Assembly: GCA_963770915.1 (NCBI GenBank)
Contig: CAVYRG010000001.1
Coordinates: forward strand, 2,170,001-2,234,000
Source: PALSA-270 sp963770915
GTDB taxonomy: Bacteria > Acidobacteriota > Terriglobia > Terriglobales > Acidobacteriaceae
Reading direction: 5' to 3'
Length of the DNA: 64,000 nt
Shown: in pieces, positions 16,301 through 23,242 of the stretch
How the letters are laid out: the number at the start of each line of letters is the position of its first letter
Position numbering within the stretch: position 1 is the first letter of the stretch
Position numbers and translations under genes: made by a program
Notes under the pieces: model-generated
The model's database searches: none
What the model was told of the DNA's origin: nothing
Seen by the model: only the letters and a program-made list of their open reading frames with translations

Positions 16301-17176
16301 TCAGGGGTTGGTCTTGGCGATCTCGGGCAAGCCCTCGGTGCGCTTCGGTTGCGGGCCTAGATGGTAGCGCGTCAGGCCGTCGCGCAAGAATTCAAATCCC
16401 TCTTCGGGTGTATCCACCATTTTGAAGAGTTCGATATCCTCGGGCGAAATGGTGCCGGCGTCAATCATGGTCTGGAAGTTGATCAATTTGTTCCAATATT
16501 CGCTGCCATAGATGACGACCAGAATTTTCTTCGCAAGCTTTTCGGTCTGGGCCAGCGTAAGAATCTCGAAGAGTTCGTCGAAGGTGCCGAATCCACCTGG
16601 AAAGATGACCAAGGCTTTCGCCAGATAAGCGAACCAGAACTTGCGCATGAAGAAGTAGTGGAACTCAAAATTCAAGGCCGGCGTTATATAGGGATTGGGC
16701 AGCTGCTCGAACGGCAGATTGATATTGAGGCCGATGGTCTTGCCGCCGGCTTCGTGGGCACCACGGTTGGCCGCTTCCATAATGCCGGGCCCGCCTCCGG
16801 TGGTGACGACAAAGCGGCGGCGGCGGGCAGGAATCTGGCTGGACCATTCGCTCAGCATTGAGGCCAGGCGGCGGGCGTCTTCGTAGTAGCGCGCCGTCTC
16901 GACGGCGGCCAGGGCACGCTTGTGTTCCCTATCCCGCTGCTCGGGGGGAAGATGGCTCTGGCTTTCCAGCTCGGCGAGGTTCTCGCGCGCGGTTTCCAGG
17001 CTATGGAAACGGGCAGAGCCGAAAAAGACCACGGTGTCCTGAATCTGCTCGCGGCGAAAGCGAGAGAGCGGCTCCATATACTCGGAGAGCATGCGTAGAA
17101 TCCGGCCGTCCGAACTGTTCAGGAAGGGGTCGTTTTTGTAGGCGAGAGGCGCGGGTTTCAGTGTGCGGTCGCTCAT
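16301..17176 (-). CDS. LOG family protein (TIGR00730-like)
   Basis: A 291-aa Rossmann-fold protein with the two LOG motifs, GGGPGIMEAANRGA and PGGFGTFDELFE. These bind the nucleotide monophosphate in cytokinin-activating phosphoribohydrolases, long misnamed lysine decarboxylases. It is longer than simple LOGs because of an N-terminal helical region with a SDGRILRMLSEYMEPLSRF start, a subtype widespread in bacteria whose physiological substrate is uncertain. The start at 17176 (MSDRTLKP) was chosen because the open frame upstream would overlap the next gene. It lies 22 bp downstream of the small membrane gene at 17199-17600, same strand. Confidence 0.88.
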   Translation of the reverse strand: MSDRTLKPAPLAYKNDPFLNSSDGRILRMLSEYMEPLSRFRREQIQDTVVFFGSARFHSLETARENLAELESQSHLPPEQRDREHKRALAAVETARYYEDARRLASMLSEWSSQIPARRRRFVVTTGGGPGIMEAANRGAHEAGGKTIGLNINLPFEQLPNPYITPALNFEFHYFFMRKFWFAYLAKALVIFPGGFGTFDELFEILTLAQTEKLAKKILVVIYGSEYWNKLINFQTMIDAGTISPEDIELFKMVDTPEEGFEFLRDGLTRYHLGPQPKRTEGLPEIAKTNP

Positions 17177-17198
17177 GATGTCGTGATTGCAGCCAGGT

Positions 17199-17600
17199 TC
17201 AGGATTTCTTTTCGGCCGGGCTCGGTCCTTCGTGGTAGTGGGCGGCTTCGCGAAACCCGATCCAGATATCGATAATTCCCAGGCCGCTGCACAAGCCGCG
17301 GACAAAGCCGTTCCCCAGAAAGGCCTTCCATTCGGGATGGCCCCACAGCAGGCGGTTGTCGGTCCATTGCAGGCTCCAGGGCAGGATCACCAACAGTATT
17401 CCCATCACCGCGCACAGGCTGATGAACAAAAGGACCGCCGTCCGCCGCAGCCAGATCGCAGACCGGGGAACCGCCCGAGGGGCAGCCCCCGTTGAGGGGA
17501 TCGCCGCCGTCGATACGGAACCGGCACCATCGGATGGCGGCAGCCCATCCTTGGAACTGGGTGGGATCTGTTGCAAGGGGATCCTAGGGTCGGCAGTCAA
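17199..17600 (-). CDS. Small membrane protein of unknown function
   Basis: A 133-aa protein not recognised as a named family. The first 45 residues are Pro/Ser/Ala rich and probably cytoplasmic. Residues 50-74 (AVLLFISLCAVMGILLVILPW) form a clear membrane segment. A second weaker one lies in residues 95-115 (GNGFVRGLCSGLGIIDIWIGF). The C-terminal tail is HYHEGPSPAEKKS. It sits 22 bp upstream of the LOG gene and is probably co-transcribed with it. No catalytic motif is visible. Confidence 0.72.
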   Translation of the reverse strand: MTADPRIPLQQIPPSSKDGLPPSDGAGSVSTAAIPSTGAAPRAVPRSAIWLRRTAVLLFISLCAVMGILLVILPWSLQWTDNRLLWGHPEWKAFLGNGFVRGLCSGLGIIDIWIGFREAAHYHEGPSPAEKKS

Positions 17601-17686
17601 GGCCGGCTCCTGCAGATTTCCGGCCGGTTGCAGCGAGTGTAGCCCGCGAACGATTGATGGAGGCAGCCAATACCCATCCGAGCATT

Positions 17687-20600
17687 CTACGACTTTAGAG
17701 CTCGGATGCGCTCAGCGACATCGCGATAATCGATGTTCGTGCCATACACTTCGAGGAAATACTTTAAGGCCGCGGGCTTGTTCTGAGCTGCTTCGTAGGC
17801 GCTGGCCAGCTCGTAATGCAAGGCGATGCGGGTTTCGCCGTCCAGATTCGGCAGTTGCAAAGCCTTTTCGTACCAGCGAATAGCGGCTTCCGGCACTCCT
17901 TTGTCGAGGAAGCATTGCGCCAGCCAGGTGTAGGTCTGCATGACCTGGGGGAAGGCAAGACCGCGATCCACTGCCTGGCACACTTTCTGGAACTCGCCGA
18001 TGGCTTCATCCAGCAGTCCCATCTCGCGGAATGCAACACCCAAATTGTAATGTGTTTCAAAGTCCTCACCCTCGGTCGCGGTCTCGACTTCCAGTTCTTG
18101 CTTTAGCTCTCCGAACATTCCGGCAACGTCGACGCCGAGAGATGTTTCCGGAGCTGTCTTAGCCGGGGGCGCCAATGGCCGCTGCTGATAGGTAAACATC
18201 GGCGGTGTGGCCGGAGCCGCCATGGGAGGCTCGTTGGAAGAAGCGGCAGCAGCCATTGCCGCCGGCGGAGCAGCGGCGGCCGGAACTGGAACGGAGTGAG
18301 CGATGGCGGGCGGCTGGATTGCGATGGGGACGGGAGCCGGGGGCTGAACCGGCTTGACTTTCGTCTCGGCGGAGCCGGGCAGAAAATCGTCGCCCAGAGA
18401 GCTTTCCAAGTCGGACACGAAATCGCCCAAACCGGACACGGGGTGCGTGGCGGTGACGGCCTCTGCAGCCACCGGTTCCGCAGCCGCGGTCTCCACGGCT
18501 GGCTCGGGTGCTTTTTCTTCGACCAGCTCCGCTGCGTGCTGGACGATGGGTTCTGCGGCGTGTTCGATGACGGGTTCTGCCGTTTCGTCGACCCCAGGCT
18601 CTGCCAGCACGGGCTCGGGCTGAACCTGAGCAGCTTCGAATCCGCCGACATGCGGCTGGCCCGACCAGGTTCCAGCTGGAGTCGGGAATCCCGTTTCCAG
18701 TCCTGGGTCTTGCTCCACGGCGGTTTGTGCGCCCCATTCCTCGGGTTGAGGATTGGAATCCACTTCGATGGAGACTGCCTCTTCCGGTTGAGCCAGCAGA
18801 GAACTCGTGACGGCAGCCGCAACTTGGTCTTCCAGCGCGGACAACACGGCAGGATCGGGACTCAGGCCCTCCAGCTTGGTAAGGCCTGCCCGAGCCTGAT
18901 CGAGCATGTTCTGTTCGAGGTAAAAGCGAATTTCTTGTACGGTGTCGCTCACCGTCGCTTCGGCAGCCTCAACCGGCGGTGTGTGATCCGGCAGGCTGGC
19001 AGAAGATTCAACCGAGGCGGGCTCAGGCGTAGACTCGTCTGAGAATGCGCCTTCCCATTCGTCGGAAAGATCGATCTCGTTTTCCGATGATGCTGCCGGC
19101 TCTGCCTGAGAGGCCTCGGCCATTGCCGCACTGGGCGAGGGAGGGGCATGCCAAAACAATCCGGTTGGACGCGCAGCGGGCTGGGATGGGGCCGAAAACT
19201 CTGCTTCTGGCCGGGGTGCCGCCGCCTTGAGTTCAGGCTGCACGGGAGGTTGCGGCTCGGGTTGGCTGGTTTCTATTTCGGGCTTTTCTGACGCTACCGC
19301 TGCACGCGCCTCGTATTTACCCGCCAGCTCGCCATAGCGGGTGGCCTCTTCCGGGTGGCCTGCTTCATGGTAAAGGGTTTCCAGTAAGCGACAGCACGCG
19401 GCTGCTTCGGCAAAGCGGCCCGCCCGGGTATACAAAGCCGCCAGGCGCTGGTTCAGGCGTAAGTCGTGGGGCGCTCGGGGCAGGACGGCAAGCAACGGCG
19501 CCAAAGCCTTGGCCGGAATATTGTAGGAAGTAAACAGCTCGGCGTCAGTCAAGGCCGCGCGAACTGCCAGGGCGTCCTCGTCGCTATAGCGCTGATCAAC
19601 GAACGGCGCTGTGGCCTCAAGCTCTTCTATGAGCGAGGCGCCTTCTTCCACAGTGATAAGCGAAGGACTGGCCGCGCTGCCCAGCCGCTCGCATACCTGT
19701 TGATAGCTGCGCGCATGCAGCGGATTCTGGGGCTCAAGCTGAGTCAGCTTCAGATAGTAGTCGCGCGCTTTCTGCAGTTCTCCAGCCTGCACACAAGCAT
19801 GCCCGAGGAGCTCGTACAGCTCAGTCAGATGCGTGCTTTCGCCCGCCTTGTTCAACAGAGTCAGAAGCGTTTCCAGAGCCGGTATGTTCCCGCGGACGTG
19901 AGCAATAATGCCGTGCAGCGTCTCCACCATTTTGCTGGCATTCGCGGCCAGCAGCTGATCGGAGTACTGCATGTAAATCTGCAACGCGCCCGTGAACCGG
20001 CCGCTCGCGATTAGCGTGTCGGCGTAACTGGCAAGGGCTCCGACGTCGTTGTGGACAGAAAACAGCTTCGCCGCCAGGGTTCCGGCTTCCTTGAGACGGC
20101 CGGCCCGCTCGTAGGCTTGCAGCAATGTGCGCAGGCCATCAGCGTGGGTATCGAGGTCCGCAACTTTCTCGAGACACTGAATGGCGCCCGCCGCGTCGCC
20201 GGATTCGAAGGCCATACTGCCGCGCAGGAGAAGCGCCTGGCTGTTGTTGGGCTCAATGGCGAGCATACGCTGGACGACTTCTTCGGCGGCAGCCGTCGCG
20301 CCCCTCGCCCGCAGGTTATCCGCGGCAGCGGAGAATATCTGCCAGGCTTCGGTTTTCTTCCCCAGGCCGAGATAAACCTCTGCCAGCTTAGTCCGCATGG
20401 CCACATTTTCTGGATCCATTTCCAGGATCTTCTGGAAAATGCGGGCGGCCTGTTCCATCTCCCCCGTGCGCAGGAACTCCTCGGCCACTTGCTTGTACTG
20501 CGCGCGGGCGTCGTTGAACAATCCCTGTTGCGTGTAGAGTTCGGCGAGCCTGAGCACGGAGTCAAGCGACGACTTGAGCTTGCTCAGTTTCTTGTACATG

Positions 20601-20851
20601 GCGATGGCTTTTACCGTGAAGCCTTGCGTGGCATACGCATCGCCAACCGATTTAAAGCATTGCACCGCTTTGTCGCTGTCGCCAAGACGCGAGTAGAGAT
20701 CTCCCACCGTGTTCTGAACCGTGAGGTCCTTGGGATCGGCCTTGAGGATTTTTTCGTATTCCGTGATGGCGTTCTGCAACTTCCCCTGCTGGACGAATTT
20801 CTCCGCAGAGTTGAGGACCTTCTGCTTGTTGAAGCCAAAGCCAAACGCCAT
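17687..20851 (-). CDS. Large TPR protein with Pro/Glu/Ala-rich linker
   Basis: A 1,054-aa protein without signal peptide, probably cytoplasmic. Residues 1 to about 560 are dense TPR units, for example QNAITEYEKILKADPKDLTVQ and EQAARIFQKILEMDPENVAMR. About 580-900 is a low-complexity linker rich in Pro, Glu and Ala with short amphipathic islands. The C-terminus (about 940-1054) returns to TPRs (FETHYNLGVAFREMGLLDEAIGEFQ). The start MAFGFGFNKQK at 20851 has a GGAG ribosome site; the frame is open upstream to 21001 but that part is not TPR-like. It is probably a scaffold; comparable proteins occur in surface-motility and secretion contexts, but nothing nearby supports a role. Confidence 0.82.
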   Translation of the reverse strand: MAFGFGFNKQKVLNSAEKFVQQGKLQNAITEYEKILKADPKDLTVQNTVGDLYSRLGDSDKAVQCFKSVGDAYATQGFTVKAIAMYKKLSKLKSSLDSVLRLAELYTQQGLFNDARAQYKQVAEEFLRTGEMEQAARIFQKILEMDPENVAMRTKLAEVYLGLGKKTEAWQIFSAAADNLRARGATAAAEEVVQRMLAIEPNNSQALLLRGSMAFESGDAAGAIQCLEKVADLDTHADGLRTLLQAYERAGRLKEAGTLAAKLFSVHNDVGALASYADTLIASGRFTGALQIYMQYSDQLLAANASKMVETLHGIIAHVRGNIPALETLLTLLNKAGESTHLTELYELLGHACVQAGELQKARDYYLKLTQLEPQNPLHARSYQQVCERLGSAASPSLITVEEGASLIEELEATAPFVDQRYSDEDALAVRAALTDAELFTSYNIPAKALAPLLAVLPRAPHDLRLNQRLAALYTRAGRFAEAAACCRLLETLYHEAGHPEEATRYGELAGKYEARAAVASEKPEIETSQPEPQPPVQPELKAAAPRPEAEFSAPSQPAARPTGLFWHAPPSPSAAMAEASQAEPAASSENEIDLSDEWEGAFSDESTPEPASVESSASLPDHTPPVEAAEATVSDTVQEIRFYLEQNMLDQARAGLTKLEGLSPDPAVLSALEDQVAAAVTSSLLAQPEEAVSIEVDSNPQPEEWGAQTAVEQDPGLETGFPTPAGTWSGQPHVGGFEAAQVQPEPVLAEPGVDETAEPVIEHAAEPIVQHAAELVEEKAPEPAVETAAAEPVAAEAVTATHPVSGLGDFVSDLESSLGDDFLPGSAETKVKPVQPPAPVPIAIQPPAIAHSVPVPAAAAPPAAMAAAASSNEPPMAAPATPPMFTYQQRPLAPPAKTAPETSLGVDVAGMFGELKQELEVETATEGEDFETHYNLGVAFREMGLLDEAIGEFQKVCQAVDRGLAFPQVMQTYTWLAQCFLDKGVPEAAIRWYEKALQLPNLDGETRIALHYELASAYEAAQNKPAALKYFLEVYGTNIDYRDVAERIRALKS

Positions 20852-21157
20852 AGGGTACTTACTCCGGTTCCGCTGCTTTCCAAGGGTCTCTTCCCACTCG
20901 GAAAGTCTTGCCGGCCAGTTGCACGTAGATCCGGCAATCCTAGGCCATATGGGAGAGATGGTCCTTCGGACAAGGCCCATTGTACGGCTGGCCACTGGCA
21001 TTCGTATGGTTACTAAGGGTTACGCGGGGTGAGTGTACGAACGAGTTACGAGCGGCGCTTCGCCCGGGAGAAAGCGGCCCAAGTTGGCGGAAAGGCGGGC
21101 TTTGGCGCACATGTTCAAACTGGGAGCCGCTTGGCCTGGAGGCGGCGAAGTCAATAC
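20852..21157. other. Intergenic region upstream of the large TPR gene
   Basis: About 300 bp without a convincing gene. It carries the ribosome site of the TPR gene (reverse strand GGAG before the ATG at 20851). No clear promoter hexamers, RNA gene or repeat were recognised. Confidence 0.5.
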
Positions 21158-21694
21158 CTAATACTCCAAAGTAAGCGGGGAAACCCCAACTTCGCCATCG
21201 GCGCCGGCATTTTGCTCGAAGGCAGAGCCGCTTTTTTCATCCGCAATCCATTGCCAGACCCGGTGCCCGTCGCGCTGCAAGAACGTTTGCGCCTCCGAGT
21301 AGTCCACCAGGCGAGCGAGCACGGTGGTGACCGACGCGTAGAGATTCTTGTGGCGGCTGCAGGCTTCCGGAAATTTCTTAAGCAACTCGTCGCAAATCTG
21401 CCGCGCCCCAAGCGGAGTTGCCGCATTCATCAAGACGAGCCGGCAAGCGCGAGTAAAACCGGAACGTGGAACCAATGGTTTTCGGTCGAGCTTGGCCAGC
21501 AGTTCGTCGTCGAGCACCCAGTCGCCGAAAAGATTCGCCAATCCGGCCAGCGTCTGCTTTACGGCGCCGATTCGTTTCATGATCTGCGCGCGCTGCTCTA
21601 AGAGTTGATGCAGTTCCTGCTCAGCCGAGCGGACCACCGCGCGCACGCTCTCCGCCGCTTGTGGTCCGCCGGCTTCTCTGCTGATGGTCATCAT
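21158..21694 (-). CDS. Conserved-looking protein with coiled coil and winged-helix-like domain
   Basis: A 178-aa protein not recognised as a named family. Residues 15-50 are predicted coiled coil (VRSAEQELHQLLEQRAQIMKR). Residues 75-150 (FTRACRLVLMNAATPLGARQICDELLKKFPE, then YASVTTVLARLVDYSEAQTFLQRDGHRVWQW) look like a winged helix: three helices followed by a two-strand wing ending in a Trp. This resembles HARE-HTH-type domains that bind DNA. The tail is acidic and variable. It follows the small secreted protein gene on the same strand, 13 bp after its stop. Confidence 0.65.
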   Translation of the reverse strand: MMTISREAGGPQAAESVRAVVRSAEQELHQLLEQRAQIMKRIGAVKQTLAGLANLFGDWVLDDELLAKLDRKPLVPRSGFTRACRLVLMNAATPLGARQICDELLKKFPEACSRHKNLYASVTTVLARLVDYSEAQTFLQRDGHRVWQWIADEKSGSAFEQNAGADGEVGVSPLTLEY

Positions 21695-21707
21695 GCCACG
21701 CCTCCGC

Positions 21708-22121
21708 TTACGGCATCCCCGCCTGCTGCTTGTGAGCTTCTACTTTCGTCGCCTCGAGTGCGTGTTTCGGGGCCACCAAGGCATTGCCAAACCTGGTGTC
21801 GGCGAACCAGACGCGAACCAGGACGTGCCGCCCCTCTGCGGTTTCAAACTGCAACTTCGGGCTTGCAGATTCCCTGGCCGCCTCGACGAAAAAGGTGGTC
21901 ATCGTTGAGATCACGCCATCGTGGTCATTCCGCAAGCTGAGAATGGAGGGAGTGATGCGAACAATCGAGTAGCTTCCGGCGGGGAATGCCCGGTTGCCCA
22001 CAACAAACTCAAATGGAATGTTTACGTTCATCACTTTGGTTTGCGACTGAGCCTGCGCCCATCCGGCAAACAACATAACAACTAGGCTGAGTGTAGAGAT
22101 CGTGCGTCCGATCAGCTTCAT
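21708..22121 (-). CDS. Small secreted protein of unknown function
   Basis: A 137-aa exported protein. The start MKLIGRTIST at 22121 has a GGAGAG ribosome site; longer frame to 22277 lacks one. A signal peptide (LSLVVMLFAGWAQAQ) precedes a beta-rich domain with VNIPFEFVVGNRAFPAGSYSIVR and a final strand HVLVRVWFADTRFGNAL. The VNIPFxFxVGxxxxPAGxY pattern is a recurrent small secreted family in Acidobacteriota, of unknown function. It is divergent from the LysR regulator across 205 bp. Confidence 0.75.
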   Translation of the reverse strand: MKLIGRTISTLSLVVMLFAGWAQAQSQTKVMNVNIPFEFVVGNRAFPAGSYSIVRITPSILSLRNDHDGVISTMTTFFVEAARESASPKLQFETAEGRHVLVRVWFADTRFGNALVAPKHALEATKVEAHKQQAGMP

Positions 22122-22294
22122 GTGCTCTCCTTCACTGAACATCGCTGGGTTGCGCGTCTGAAAACGGCTCGCCGTCGCAAGGAACACTCTGGCGTGAGAC
22201 GCCGCCTCCTGCCATCCGCTCCTTGCCGTCAAACTGTTTTCGTGCCGCACTGACAATTGGACGCATTTTTCATTCATTAGAATTATTGTTTGTT

Positions 22295-22311
22295 TTCATC
22301 CCATGGATGAA
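22295..22311. promoter_or_regulatory. Inverted repeat upstream of the LysR gene, candidate operator
   Basis: TTCATC (22295-22300) and GATGAA (22306-22311) form a 6-bp inverted repeat with a 5-bp spacer, located 15 bp before the LysR start at 22327. The placement suits autoregulation. The preceding 30 bases are AT-rich (ATTAGAATTATTGTTTG) and probably hold the promoter for the divergent pair. MetR sites contain TGAA/TTCA half-sites, and here the outer halves read TTCA and TGAA. Confidence 0.4.
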
Positions 22312-22326
22312 CTATGCTCATGGTCA

Positions 22327-23241
22327 ATGGGAGTGAAACTGGAAGTCCGCCATCTGAAGCTTCTGCAGGCCATCGCAGAAACGGGCAGCGTCACCGAGGC
22401 CGGCAAGCGCCTGCATTTGACGCAATCCGCGCTCAGCCATCAGCTGCGCGACGCCGAAGAAAAATTAGGCACGGCGCTGTTCCTGCGGTTAGGCAAGAAA
22501 ATGGTGCTCACCCCGGCCGGTGAGCAGATGGTGATTTCGGCGTGCCGTCTGCTGGAGGAGTTGGCGCGGGCGGAAGCGCAAATCGAGGGTATGAACGGCG
22601 GAAGCCGCGGGCTGATTCGTTTGAGCACCGAGTGCTACACCTGCTACCACTGGCTGCCGCCGGTGCTGCAGAAATTCCACAAGAAATTCCGCCAAGTGGA
22701 CATCGCCATCGACGCGCAGGCTACGGCCGATCCCTCGAAGGCGCTGCTGGAGGGCAGACTCGACGTGGCAATTCTGAGCGATCCGCCCCGCAACAAATGT
22801 CTGCGGCTGACTCCCATGTTCGAAGATGAGATGGTGCTGGTGGTGTCGCCGAGTCATCGCTTGGCCTCTGCTGGGGCGGTTCACGTGCGCGACCTGGCAG
22901 GAGAAACGGTCCTGTGCTATCCGCCGCGGGAAGAGAGCACTCTGCTGACCAAGATCATGCGGCCTGCCGGCGTGGATGCGGAGCGGATTCTGGAGGTTCC
23001 GTTGACCGAAGCCATCATTGAACTGGTAGCGGCGGGAACCGGGCTCTCGCTGCTGGCTTATTGGGCCGCGGGCCCGCACGTGGAATCCGGCAAAGTTGTA
23101 GCCAAGCGGCTGGTCAACCGCGAAGTGCGGCGGCAATGGCACGCGGTGACGCTGCGGAATCAACCTACGCCTCCGCACTTGGTCGAGTTTTTGGAGTTGT
23201 TATCGAGCTTCTCACCCAAGCAGGCGCGATTACGAGCCTAG
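22327..23241 (+). CDS. LysR-family regulator, MetR-like
   Basis: A 304-aa regulator. Residues 5-62 are the LysR winged helix (LKLLQAIAETGSVTEAGKRLHLTQSALSHQ...). About 90-295 is the periplasmic-binding-like effector domain. The segment STECYTCYHWLPPVLQKFHKKF resembles the effector domain of MetR, which senses homocysteine, but no methionine gene is nearby. The start at 22327 aligns with the HTH; an earlier ATG at 22303 overlaps the inverted repeat. It is followed after 1 bp by the acyl-CoA synthetase fusion, so the two are probably co-transcribed. Confidence 0.88.
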   Translation: MGVKLEVRHLKLLQAIAETGSVTEAGKRLHLTQSALSHQLRDAEEKLGTALFLRLGKKMVLTPAGEQMVISACRLLEELARAEAQIEGMNGGSRGLIRLSTECYTCYHWLPPVLQKFHKKFRQVDIAIDAQATADPSKALLEGRLDVAILSDPPRNKCLRLTPMFEDEMVLVVSPSHRLASAGAVHVRDLAGETVLCYPPREESTLLTKIMRPAGVDAERILEVPLTEAIIELVAAGTGLSLLAYWAAGPHVESGKVVAKRLVNREVRRQWHAVTLRNQPTPPHLVEFLELLSSFSPKQARLRA

Positions 23242-23242
23242 C

